Made by a program: the position numbers and the translations under genes
Notes under the pieces: model-generated
What the model was told of the DNA's origin: nothing
Seen by the model: the letters and a program-made list of their open reading frames with translations, nothing else
The model's database searches: none
DNA from: CAWABB01 sp963701735
GTDB lineage: Bacteria > Bacteroidota > Ignavibacteria > UBA10030 > UBA6906
Length of the DNA: 64,000 bases
Assembly: GCA_963701735.1 (NCBI GenBank)
Contig: CAVPBI010000026.1
Coordinates: 124,001-188,000 of the forward strand
Reading direction: 5' to 3'
In this document: positions 51,756-61,620 of the stretch, piece after piece
Layout of the letters: every line of letters begins with the position of its first letter
How positions within the stretch are numbered: the stretch's first letter is position 1

Positions 51756-53911
51756 TTAGAGGCCCAGTTCCTGCAGCACGTTCGTGGCCCCGCCGACGTG
51801 CTCGGTGACCCAGAGGATATACCTGATGTCCACGCCAATCGACCGGCTGTAACGGTCGCTCCAGGCGTAGTCGTTGACTGTCGCTTCAAACACGCGGTCG
51901 AAGTTGACGCCCACCAGCTCGCCCCGCGCATTCATCACCGCGCTGCCGGAGTTCCCGCGAATGGTATCGAGGTCGTACAGAAATGCGACCGGAACGCTGC
52001 CGAGCCGCGGGTGCGCATACGGACCGTATTCGGCGCGACGGACGTGATCGAGCAGTGTATCGGGCGAGTCGAACGGAACGACTCCCGTGGTCTTCTGCGC
52101 CAGCTCGGTGACGGTCGTGAACGGTCTGACTGTCGTCCCGTCTTCGGGCGAGTAGCCTCGCACGCGGCCATATGTCAGGCGCATCGTGCTGTTCCCGTCG
52201 GGGATCAGCTTGCCGCCGAGATACCGCGTCTTGACATCGATCAGCAAAGCGTACTCGCCAAGCAGCACACTTTCCCGCGCGTCCTGCGTTGCTCTGAGCG
52301 AATCATACAGCGGGAGCAGCTCGCGGGCGAGGTCCATCATCGGCTCGCGGCATGTCCGGCACCGTTGCCGGCGGATCATCGAACGCGGCAAGCACCGACG
52401 CGGAATCGATGAGACGCGAGCCTGCGACCAGCGTCCGCACGAGGGCATTGATCTCCTCCGGACCTCCCGGCGCACGGATCCGGCTGTCGATCGGGGCGAT
52501 TCTTCGGCCTGCAGGCAGGGTCTGGATCCGGACGATCATGTCGCGCAGCAACGCGCTGTCCGCGGGCTCGTAGTAGTTCCTCACAAGGCCCTCGATGCGC
52601 CCCCGTGTCCCGGGTCGATTCCTCTCGGTGTATGCTGCGAGACGATCCCCGTCATCCCTTCCCGCCTCCCGCTCCGCCTCGACCAGCGACAGCGCGATGG
52701 AGAGTGTCTGCGATGCCTGGCGAAGCGCGTCCAGCATGAGATCCCGGGGCGCATCGGCGCGAATACCCCGGTATACTTCTTCGATTGCACGGAAGGACCT
52801 GCCCATACGTGTTCCGGCGAGCCGGATCCGCATCGATGAACGCCTGCAGCGCCCCGTCTTCCTTCCGCTTCGCATCGACGAGGTTCAGCCTTTTCAGCCC
52901 CTGCAGGTTGCCCCGATAGTTCTTTGCGTTGTTGGCAAGGCTCTTGATACGGGCGTCGTGCTTCAGCGCGACCGCCCGGTTGCCGGCACCCAGCCCTTCA
53001 AGCGTGCGTATCTGGCTCTCGTACAGGTCCGCGAGAAACGGGAGGCGATCAAACTGCTCGTAGGCCAGGTAATCAGCCGTGCGATGGCGGACCGTCCGGC
53101 CCGGATATCCCAGAATGAACACGGGGTCTGCCTCTTCGACCCCGGCCGGCTGGGTTTCAGATAGCGCCTCGGGTGGAAGGGCTCAGACGAAGGAGGAGGT
53201 GCGTAGGCCCGGATGAACGCGAAATCTCCCGTGTGCCGCGGCCACATCCAGTTGTCTTCTTCGCCGCCGAACTCGCCGATGCCGCGGGGCGGGACATAGA
53301 CGAGCCGCACGTCCCGGAGGAACGCGTAGACGAAGAGGACGTATGACCGGCCGGGGAACATTTCGGCGACTTCGGCCCGCGTGCCGGGTTTCGCTGCCCT
53401 CCGCCTCCTCCACGATCGACCGCGTTGCGGCCGAGAGCGCCCTGCGGCGCTGGTTCGCCGGGAGAGAATCCGGAAGCGCCGCGAGCACGCGCGCCGACAC
53501 GTCGCGCACCGATTCAATGATGCGGACGTTCATGCCGCGCGCGGGTATTTCTTCCTCGCGCGTCCGCGCCAGAAATCCGTTGGTGACGTAGTCGTTCTCG
53601 ACCGTGCTCGCGGCCTGCAGCGCGCTGAACACGCAGTGGTGGTTCGTGATGATCAAACCGTCCGCAGAGACAAACGCTCCGCTGCACCCCCCGACGTTGA
53701 CGATCGCGTCCATCAGGCTGACGGAATCGGGATTGTAGATCTGCGAGGCGGTGAGGGCGATGCCGGATCGCGAAAGGTCGAGCGCGGGGATGCTTGAGAC
53801 GGGATGCATCCCTTCGTCGGCTCGCAGGAGAGGCGCGGCGAGAAGGGTTGAGATGAGAAGGACTCCGGGCGCGGCCAGGAGGCCGCGCCGCGCGAGCTGA
53901 GATGTCATCAC
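51756..53911 (-). CDS. S46 family dipeptidyl-peptidase (at least four frameshifts)
   Basis: Secreted peptidase of the DPP7/DPP11 family. After a signal peptide come the catalytic His region GGCSGAFVSADGLIITNHHC, then FGGEEDNWMWPRHTGDFAFI, VFILGYPGRTVRHRTADYLA, and at the C-terminus the catalytic Ser region DTIRGNSGSAVMNARGELVG, with VGVNFDRVFEATVNDYAW. The frame changes near 53395, 53150, 52815 and 52360. Both sides of each break are conserved S46 sequence, so the reconstructed chain of about 715 residues is full-length. Indels, not decay, are likelier, but the density is the highest in the window. Confidence 0.8.
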
Positions 53912-53917
53912 GACTCC

Positions 53918-56386
53918 TTACATTACTTTGACAATCACCATCGTCATGTCGTCGTGCTGCGGATGTCCGCCGGTGAACTGGCGCACGTCGTCGCACAGCG
54001 TGCGGATCATATCGGCCGCCGGCAGATGGCGGTGGCGCGCGATCGACGCCTCCAGCCGATGTTCCCCATATTCCTGGTCGTTGTTGTCCATCGCCTCGGT
54101 GAACCCGTCCGTGTAGAACACGAGCGTCTCGCCCTGTTTCAGCGCGACTTCCTGTTCTTCGATCACCGAGTCGAACACCGTGCCGACCTCCAGCCCGAGC
54201 GCCATCCCCCTGGGCGACAGGAATGTGCCGCCTCCGGTCTCCCGCTGGCTCAGGATCAGCGGACACTGTCCCGCGCGCGCGAAGCGGATCGTCCGCGCCG
54301 GGGGATCCAGGACTGCATAGAGCATGCTCACGAACGAGTTGCGCTCGATCGTCCTGTACATCAGATTGTTCACTTTGCTCAGCACGGCACGAGGCGAGAC
54401 GGCGTCTTCCGCATGCGACTGAAGAATCCCCTTGGTGAGCGTCATGTAGATCGCCGCGGGCACGCCCTTTCCCGAGACGTCGCCGACGGCAATGCCGATC
54501 TTCCGGCCGCCGAGGGAGATGAAATCGAAGTAATCCCCTCCCACTTCCAGCGCGGGCACGCAGATCCCGGCAATGTCATACCCTTCGATTCTCGGATCCG
54601 CCTTGGGAAGGAGGCTCATCTGGACGGAGCGCGCGATCTCCAGCTCTTTCGCCATGCGCACCCGCTCTGAGATGCGGCGGATATGCGACGGGAGGGTCTC
54701 CGGCGTGAAGTCAAAGCGCTTTCCGCGCGCCACGCCGATCACCCCGAGAATCAGGGGAACCGCAAACAGCACCAGGAAGGCCGCCCGGCCGAACACGGCT
54801 GCATCCGACGTTGACGTGAAGAGAGGAACCGCCAGGTACAACGCGAGCACGACGAAATTCGCCGCGAACGACGTGACGAGATCGTACCGGAGGAACAGCG
54901 TCGTGAAGGCGAGCCCCAGGATCAGCATCGCCACAGCCGACTGCACGATCGACAGCGTCCCGAACGGCATGATCCACAGGCTGAGCGACGCCGCAGCCCA
55001 GAGGAGAACAGACACGATCACGCCGGGCCACGTCTTTCTGAAATGCTCCTTCAGATACGACAGGAAGAAGAGCCGAAAGATCACCTCGCTGACCGCCGCA
55101 AGCCCGAGCGCGTTCAGGATCGGATGCAGGAACTGGAGGTGCGACTCCGGGAAAGAATTCAGCCCCAGCACCAATGTCCTGACGATGCCCGCCTGCTGCA
55201 GGAGATACAGCACCCCGCCGTATCCGCCCAGGATCACCAGACCCCAGAGGTATCCGCGAAGGATCCCCTCGCCGAGGTCACGCGTCAGAAACGCCCGGTG
55301 CAGTGCCGCATCGGCGCCGCGAAGCTTGTCCGGCCAGACGGTTCGGGCGGAGGATTCGCCGACGGTCCAGGCAGCGAAGACCATCACCCCCAGAAAGAGC
55401 TGGAGGATGAACGCATTGAAGACGAACAGGACGATGCGGACGTTGAACGCGTTGAGATCCCCGATGCGCGCACTCGACCCCAGACTCGCATACTCATTGA
55501 TCGTGCTCAGCACCATCATGGCGAATACGCCAAGCAGCACCATCAGGCCGGTCCTGGTCCCGACCTCACCCTCGTGGTACTTCTTCAGAAAGAGCACCAC
55601 GACGAAGAAGAACAGCAGGAAGACAACCGCGAACGAAGCGGTGAAGAAGAACGTCCAGGTGGTCGCCCTGCCCGTGAACGTGCTTGCAAACGCCCGCTCG
55701 GCCCGTACGTCAGGCGGAAGCCGCCGACCTCGCGGCCCTGGATCTGCACCCAGACCGTCTCCTCCGCGCCCGTTCCGTTCTTTGACCAGACGAATCGATA
55801 ATCGACTCTGTTCGGGTGCTTGTTGTCCGACGATGTCTGGAGGACATACTGCGACACGTCGATCCCCTGGCCGCGCAGAAAACTCGCGGCGATGTCGCGA
55901 GCTTCATCGGGAGTCGCAGAGGCCCGTGACAAGTGTATCAGGGATGGAGTGATTGTGGCCCAGCACGCGCCCGGACGGACTCACCGACGCGCCATACTGC
56001 TCGAGATTCTGGCTGCGGGTGAGCGTGCGGTCGTACCACGTCACTTCCCAGACGTGCGTCGCGAGCGAATCGGCACGGAGCGTCGCGTTGGCGGCGCGCA
56101 TACCCTCTCGCGACTGAAGGAACAGCTGCGTGGAGCCGGCGAACGCGAAGACTGCGTCCTCCTGCAGCGAGGCGACCGGATAACCGAGCTTCTCCATGTA
56201 GGCCCGCGCCGCGCTGATGACCTCCGACCTGCTCAGCCGCAGATCCACGGAGGCAGAGGGAGTCACGCTGTCGACAAGGAGCGTGAAGCCCACCGCCCCG
56301 ACGATGGCGGCCAGGACAAGCATCATGGACACCCGGCCACGTTGTCGTCCGTCGCCGATCACAGGGTCACCTGTAGACAAAGACAT
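53918..56386 (-). CDS. PP2C/SpoIIE-type phosphatase with N-terminal sensor and CPBP-like membrane region (two frameshifts)
   Basis: One gene in three frames, about 822 residues. Residues 1-40 hold a membrane helix. An extracytoplasmic region follows with two similar alpha/beta units (ISAARAYMEKLGYPVASL; PDEARDIAASFLRGQGIDVS), PepSY-like by pattern. Then come about ten helices including a CPBP-like segment SEVIFRLFFLSYLKEHF, and finally a SpoIIE phosphatase domain (MSLLPKADPRIEGYDIAGIC; EVGGDYFDFI; AVGDVSGKGVPAA; FYTDGFTEA; DDMTMVIVKV) with the metal aspartates. Breaks are near 55935 and 55707. ATG 56386 has CGGAG upstream. Confidence 0.82.
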
Positions 56387-56589
56387 AGTTGCTCCGTGGT
56401 TCCGCACTCTTCACCACCACTCCCCCGACATCGTTGACGCGCAGAGCGTATCTCCCTTCCCCGCGCGAACGGATTCATCCCCCCCGCTCTATCTATGTAC
56501 GTTGGCGGATTGCACAGAAGTTGCAGCTGGAAGAGCCCGCCCGGCCTCCCTTTCTGAGGTCCCGGCGTCCGGGCACCGGTATGCGGCAG

Positions 56590-57054
56590 TCAGGAGCCCG
56601 ACCCCGGTGTGACGGCAATCTTGAAGACAATCTTCCGCACCACGCCCTCCGACACCATCGGCGCGTGCGCGTCTCCCGGGTAGAACACCGCAAACGAACC
56701 GGGCACGAGGGGCAGCCAGACCAGGGGGCGATCGTCAAACAGCATGACATCCTTCTCCCGGTCGTACGGTGACGCGGGCCGGGTGCACTCGTCCGTCGGC
56801 TTCCACCCGATGGCCTCGTCACCTTCGAGGAGCAGGTGCAGATCGACATACGTCCGGTGGGCCTCGAGCCTGGCGTCGCCCGGCTTCTTCCCCTGCCCCC
56901 TGCTGGCAATCAGATACAGATCGGCGCCGGCGATTTCCATCCGCCCTTCGGCGGCCGGCTCGCGCATCCGCCCTTCGAGCATGTCGAGCGCGGCATCCAG
57001 CAGCGGGTGGGCGCCGCGATAGAATCGCGCATTGTCAATCGTGTCGATGATCAT
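56590..57054 (-). CDS. YhcH/YjgK/YiaL family protein (DUF386)
   Basis: A 154-residue cupin-like protein. MIIDTIDNARFYRGAHPLLD, LEAHRTYVDLHLLLEGDEAI and FAVFYPGDAHAPMVSEG give the family's conserved metal-site residues (His, Glu, His). Members are tied to sialic acid or alginate catabolism (YhcH) or to biofilm-related anomerase activity, but there is no sugar pathway beside it here. Separate from the next gene by 32 bases. Confidence 0.88.
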   Translation of the reverse strand: MIIDTIDNARFYRGAHPLLDAALDMLEGRMREPAAEGRMEIAGADLYLIASRGQGKKPGDARLEAHRTYVDLHLLLEGDEAIGWKPTDECTRPASPYDREKDVMLFDDRPLVWLPLVPGSFAVFYPGDAHAPMVSEGVVRKIVFKIAVTPGSGS

Positions 57055-57086
57055 GGGTCATGTGTCGTGACTGACACAACGGGGAG

Positions 57087-57749
57087 CTAGCGGCGCTTCA
57101 ACCGAAGATGATCGCGCAGCTCGTTCGCGTCGTCGACGCGTATGTCCACGCCGTGGCTGCGCAGGATCTCTCCGGCCTGGCGCACCGCGGCGGTGAGCCC
57201 CCCGGCAGGCTTGCCCGTGCGGATGCCGTTGAGGACGGTCTCCACAAGGCCCGACCAGACATGCGGCCCGACGCGCGAGGTGATTCCGGAATCGCCGACC
57301 ACGAGGACGATATGTTCGAGGACGCTGACGAAGATCAGCACTCCGGTGCGATCGCGCGTATTGAACACTTCTTCGGACACGAACGCTTCGGCAGCCCGGG
57401 CTGCGACGCGCCGTTCCATGATGCCGCGCCCGGTGAAGATCCGCGTCAGCGGCGGGACGAACTTCACGAGCAGCATCCCGATCGCGAACCCGACGACGCC
57501 GCCCAGCAGCGTCCCCGCGACAAGCGGCGACGGCCAATCCGTGGCGACGTCGTGAAAGAGAATCGTCGCAAGAACGACAAGGGACCCCAGAAACGCCCCT
57601 CCCCGCCACTCTGCTTCTTCGTACGTGTCGCTCTGCTCCACGACGTACGCGACGATCTCGCCCGACGTCCCGCGCTCCGCCTGGGCGACGGCAGCCTTGA
57701 TCGCTTCCTGCTCGTCCCGCGAGAAGAACCTCGTCAACAATGCGCCCAT
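57087..57749 (-). CDS. TPM-domain membrane protein
   Basis: A 220-residue protein with a TPM-like N-terminal part (FFSRDEQEAIKAAVAQAERGTSG and EIVAYVVEQSDTYEEAEWRG), two transmembrane helices near residues 52-98, and a C-terminal soluble part with IFVSVLEHIVLVVGDSGITS. This matches the smaller type of TPM-domain protein often encoded beside LemA and a large TPM protein; those partners are not next to it here. Biochemical role unknown. Confidence 0.82.
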   Translation of the reverse strand: MGALLTRFFSRDEQEAIKAAVAQAERGTSGEIVAYVVEQSDTYEEAEWRGGAFLGSLVVLATILFHDVATDWPSPLVAGTLLGGVVGFAIGMLLVKFVPPLTRIFTGRGIMERRVAARAAEAFVSEEVFNTRDRTGVLIFVSVLEHIVLVVGDSGITSRVGPHVWSGLVETVLNGIRTGKPAGGLTAAVRQAGEILRSHGVDIRVDDANELRDHLRLKRR

Positions 57750-57776
57750 GGCATCCTCAGTCTGTCGTTCCCGTCG

Positions 57777-58308
57777 TCATCTGACGATCGAATAGCAGTA
57801 GCAGTCCCGCGGCTGGTCGCTCCTGTTGGGGAGGATCATCCACCGCCGCAGGATTCCCTCGCGTTCCATGCCCGCCTTCTCCATCACGCGCGCCGACGCA
57901 ACATTCTCGACGTCGCAGACGGCCCACAGGCGGAAGATCTCCGGCTGGTCCATCGCCCACCGGACGACCGCCCGGAGCGCCTCGGTCATGTATCCGCGGC
58001 TCCAGTGCTCGCGCGCAAGGACGTATCCGACGTTGGCATGCGACTCAAGGCGCACATCGATCATGCCGATCAGCGTCCCATCTGCCTTGAGGGTGATCGC
58101 CCAGGTGAGGATGGTGCCCGCATCCCATCCGTGCAGCGCGCGCTCCATGAACCGCTCGACGTCTTCGATCGTCTGGCCGCCGTGGAACGCCAGATACCGG
58201 ATGACGTCGGGATCGCGGGCATACCCCTCATAGATCGGGCGGACATCCTGCGGCGCCGGCTTCCGGAGAACGAGGCGCTCCGTTGATGAGTTCGGAGGGG
58301 GTTTCCAC
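57777..58308 (-). CDS. GNAT family N-acetyltransferase (probable frameshift at 5' end)
   Basis: RimJ/RimL-like acetyltransferase with ERLVLRKPAPQDVRPIYEGY, ITLKADGTLIGMIDVRLE, the acetyl-CoA loop region VLAREHWSRGYMTEALRAVV and NVASARVMEKAGMEREGILR. The frame lacks a start codon after the upstream gene's stop. The neighbouring frame reads VETPSELIN from GTG 58308 directly into ERLVL if one base is removed near 58280. Length 3n+1 agrees. The product would be about 176 residues. Substrate unknown. Confidence 0.8.
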
Positions 58309-58311
58309 GAC

Positions 58312-59401
58312 CTATTCCGGGAGTGAGGAGCTCGCGGCGCGGGGCCTGAGGATGCCCTCAAGCGAGTACCCCCGGGACTCGATCGTGGACCGTGCGTTTT
58401 CGAGAAACTCGGCGATCGCCTCGGCCGAGGCCACCTGCGTCATTCCATGATCGATCTCTGTCTGACGCTCGGGATAGATCAATCCGCCGTATGGGACGCC
58501 GGGATCATACTCGAGCCCCTCTTCCCGATCGGGGACAAGGACGTATGTCGAATGCCCGGACACCTGCCGCACGATCCCCACGAACTCGAAATTGGGCACC
58601 CCGTCCCGCAGCGCCAGCACCGGACCACCGCTGTACCCTTTGCTGCTCGCGGCGTCGATAAGGAACGAGTTGTTCCGGTCCCGCCGGGGCGAGCTCACGA
58701 TGCCCGACGTGACCATCCGCAGACCCGACGGATAGCCGAAGACGAACACGTAGGTGCCCCACTCCAGCTCGGCGGCCGGTCCTCGCACGATTGCGAGCGG
58801 CCTCACCGTCAGGCAGGGGTCGCTCGTGAACGTCCGTCCGAGCAGCGCGACATCCGTCGTCGCGTCGAGCGCGAGGAGTTCCAGTTCGCCCCCCTCGGGG
58901 AGGACGGCGACGTAGTTCGACCTGCTTCTCCTTCACCGACACCGCTCGAATGTACGGGCCGGGTCGGCCATCGGATTCGGCATAGAAGGCGAGCGAGGTA
59001 TCCGGAAAGTTGAGGACATGCGCCGAGCTCAGCAGGAGCACCCTTCGCGACCTGCACGACAGGATCGTCACGCTGGCAGCCAGCGCTTTGTTCGTGTAGG
59101 TCGCCTCCCCCGAGTAGCGGGAGAGGACCGCGGGAGTGACGTCGCCGGCCTTGAGCTGTTCGGACTGCGGGATGAAGTAGTTCCGATAGTAGGCGATCGA
59201 GCTGAGCATCTTGACGGATTCGCCGATGCGCGCGAGGTGCTCTGAGACCGGCTGGAACGGAGGGTGCGAATCGTACCGTCCGTCCGGGGCCGGCGCGAAG
59301 GGATTCCGCGTGGTCTCACCGCGGCATCCGAGGAGCAGCAAGGCCGCGGCGAGGGCGGCGACGCCGGTCCGCGGCACAGACCGTGTGAGGCTTCTTACCA
59401 T
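58312..59401 (-). CDS. Trypsin-like serine protease lipoprotein (frameshifted in this sequence)
   Basis: A predicted lipoprotein (LAAALLLLGC lipobox near residue 26) of about 362 residues. The catalytic triad of a chymotrypsin fold is visible: His in LLLSSAHVLNF, Asp in ALDATTDVALLGR and Ser in ASSKGYSGGPVLAL. The first two segments lie in different frames; one inserted base near 58920 explains the break, and total length is 3n+1. Unlike DegP it has no PDZ domain. Likely envelope protease; substrate unknown. Confidence 0.78.
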
Positions 59402-60219
59402 CCCCTGTCGATCCCCGCGAGCCGATAGAGTTCGTCCACCTCTCTCCGGGTCAGGCTGCGCGATGCCCCGCGGGCCAACCCCTCACGGGTGATCGGACCG
59501 TACGCGACGCGGTCGAGCTTCTCGACGGTGTAGCCGAGGAGCTCGACCATGCGGCGCACCTGCCTGTTCCGCCCTTCGTGGATCGTGATGCCGATCTCGT
59601 GTCCCTTCGTCCCGGGCAGGACCAGGACATGCGCCGGCAGAGTCCGCACGCCGTCGATCTCCACCCCCTCGGCCAGCTGGCGGAGGTGTTCGTGGCGGAC
59701 GGGCGCATCGCAGGTCACGCGGTACGACTTCCGGACGCCGTAGCGGGGATGCATCAGCTTGTTGGCGAGCTCGCCGTCGTTCGTGAGCAGCAGGACGCCG
59801 GTGGTGTTGCGGTCAAGGCGTCCGACGGGGAAGATGCGCTCGCGGGTATCGATGAGGGCCATGACGGTCCCGCGGCCCTTCTCGTCATGGAGCGTGGTGA
59901 TGGTGTCTTTGGGCTTGTTGAGGACGATGTAGACTTTGCGTTCGCGGGGCGAGACCGGACGACCCTGGACGGTGACGCGGTCGCGTCCGGTGACGATACG
60001 CGTCGCGAGGTCCGTGATTCTCCGGCCGTTTACGGCAACCTTGCCTGCGACGACCAGCTCTTCCGCTTTCCGGCGGGCGGCCACGCCGCACACGGCCAGA
60101 TACCGGTTGATCCGGATCCCTTCGGGCGGGGTATCAGCGGGCGTCGGGGGGACGCTCCGTCTCTTTTTCGTTCGCGTCGACGTCGTAGAGCGGCCGGCGT
60201 TCCGAGGTACTCTCACCAT
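59395..60219 (-). CDS. rluB: rRNA pseudouridine synthase, RsuA/RluB family
   Basis: Isomerises a uridine in 23S (RluB) or 16S (RsuA) rRNA. The 274-residue product has a basic N-terminal extension, the S4 domain (IRINRYLAVCGVAARRKAEE), the catalytic motif FPVGRLDRNTTGVLLLTNDG with the essential Asp, and HEGRNRQVRRMVELLGYTVE. It follows scpB, the conserved Firmicutes/Bacteroidota order scpA-scpB-rluB. Its start lies within the scpB 3' end. Confidence 0.93.
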   Translation of the reverse strand: MVRVPRNAGRSTTSTRTKKRRSVPPTPADTPPEGIRINRYLAVCGVAARRKAEELVVAGKVAVNGRRITDLATRIVTGRDRVTVQGRPVSPRERKVYIVLNKPKDTITTLHDEKGRGTVMALIDTRERIFPVGRLDRNTTGVLLLTNDGELANKLMHPRYGVRKSYRVTCDAPVRHEHLRQLAEGVEIDGVRTLPAHVLVLPGTKGHEIGITIHEGRNRQVRRMVELLGYTVEKLDRVAYGPITREGLARGASRSLTRREVDELYRLAGIDRGW

Positions 60220-60877
60220 CGTGTTCCCCTTGGATGGACTCGAGCTCCTTGTCCTCGAGCTCGCTCAACATGCGTTTCTCGACTTCAAACTGGGCTTCCG
60301 CCAGGAGCTCGTCGATTTCCCGCGGTTTTGGAAGCTCGGCGAGGTCATTGAGTCCGAAGTGCTTGAGGAAGTCCTTCGTGGTCCCGTACAGCAACGGCCG
60401 TCCCGGCGTCGCCGCACGGCCGATAATGGCGATCAGATTCCGCTCCAGGAGCGTCCTCATGATATAGTCGGCGTTCACGCCACGGATCGCCTCCAGCTCC
60501 GGCTTCGTGACGGGCTGCTTGTAGGCGATCACGGCCAGCGACTCGAGCGCGGCAGCGGAGAGCTTCCTGCGGGAACGTTCCTTCAACATCGCGCCGAGCC
60601 AGACGCCGTATTCCGGACGCGTCGCAAACTGGTATCCGCCCGCAACCTTGACGACATGGAACGCCCGGCCGGATTCGTCGTAGACGCGATTCATCTCATC
60701 GATGGTCTTCAGGAGCGTGTCCTGGGACGGGCGGCGAACCTCGCCTTCCGCGGCGAGCAGACCGATGATATCCCCGAGCTGCGAGAGGCTGAGCGGCTCA
60801 TCCGTGGCGAACAGAAGCGCCTCGAGGATCCCGAAGAGCGTCTGCGCCCGCGACTGATGTGATTCGGAATGGGTCAT
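60134..60877 (-). CDS. scpB: Segregation and condensation protein B
   Basis: Kleisin-associated winged-helix protein of the SMC-ScpAB condensin. The 247-residue product opens with the helix SRAQTLFGILEALLFATDEP, has VKVAGGYQFATRPEYGVWLG, AALESLAVIAYKQPVTKPEL and IRGVNADYIMRTLLERNLIA, all ScpB landmarks, and ends in a charged tail that overlaps rluB by 86 bases. The start overlaps the scpA stop. Confidence 0.94.
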   Translation of the reverse strand: MTHSESHQSRAQTLFGILEALLFATDEPLSLSQLGDIIGLLAAEGEVRRPSQDTLLKTIDEMNRVYDESGRAFHVVKVAGGYQFATRPEYGVWLGAMLKERSRRKLSAAALESLAVIAYKQPVTKPELEAIRGVNADYIMRTLLERNLIAIIGRAATPGRPLLYGTTKDFLKHFGLNDLAELPKPREIDELLAEAQFEVEKRMLSELEDKELESIQGEHDGESTSERRPLYDVDANEKETERPPDAR

Positions 60878-61617
60878 GCGATGGATGCCGCAGGCTGTGG
60901 CACGGACGCCACGGGCCTGATCATGATGTCGTCATCCCCTTCCGTGGTGGAAAGACCGATGACCTTGTTCTTGGTCAGCTCGAGGAGCGCGATCACGGTC
61001 ACGACGATCCTGATCTTTTCGGTCATGTGGGTGACCATGGCGAGGAGCGAGCTGGGCCCGTTGACGCGGAGAAAGTCGAGAATGAAACTCATCTGCTCGT
61101 CCACGGAAACGCTCAGGAGCTGCACCTCATGGATGACCCGCCTGGGCATGCTATCCAGCGCCCGCTTGTAGGCGGCGATCAGGTTGAACAGGGTGATCTC
61201 CTGCAGCCCCTCGTCCTCCTCCTCGGCAAGGCGGATGCGCGTGTCGGCGGAAAAAAAGCGGCGGTAGCGGACCTGGCGCGACTGATCCTCGATGCCCGAC
61301 ATCTGCGCGGCCATCTCCTTGAAGCGCTTGTACTCCACGAGCCTGCGCACCAGCTCGGCGCGGGGGTCTTCCTCTCCTTCGGCGGACTCGTCGCGCGGCA
61401 GCAGCATGCGGACCTTGATCTGCATGAGCGTCGCCGCCATCACGATGAAGTCGCCCGCGACTTCGAGATCGAGCGAGGCCATCAGGTGGAGGTACTCGAG
61501 GAACTCCTGGGTGATCCGGGAGATCGGGATGTCGGTGATCTCCAGCTCGTCCCGCCTGATGAAGAAGAGCAGGAGATCCAGGGGCCCTTCGAACTCTGTG
61601 AGCTTGACCCTGTACAT
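60874..61617 (-). CDS. scpA: Segregation and condensation protein A
   Basis: Kleisin subunit bridging the SMC heads. The 247-residue product starts MYRVKLTEFEGPLDLLLFFI and continues ITDIPISRITQEFLEYLHLM and VMAATLMQIKVRMLLPRDES, the ScpA N-terminal domain, with the C-terminal winged helix ending before a short tail. smc itself is not in the window. Lies 3 bases downstream of trpS. Confidence 0.94.
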   Translation of the reverse strand: MYRVKLTEFEGPLDLLLFFIRRDELEITDIPISRITQEFLEYLHLMASLDLEVAGDFIVMAATLMQIKVRMLLPRDESAEGEEDPRAELVRRLVEYKRFKEMAAQMSGIEDQSRQVRYRRFFSADTRIRLAEEEDEGLQEITLFNLIAAYKRALDSMPRRVIHEVQLLSVSVDEQMSFILDFLRVNGPSSLLAMVTHMTEKIRIVVTVIALLELTKNKVIGLSTTEGDDDIMIRPVASVPQPAASIA

Positions 61618-61620
61618 TCG

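Noticed and set aside
56360..56490. Possible small minus-strand gene ending YVFVYR just before the phosphatase start
   Set aside because: A 35-codon stretch (YALRVNDVGGVVVKSAEPRS within it) looks protein-like and could join MNPFARG after an indel, but there is no family, it needs a frameshift, and the frame is too short to support.
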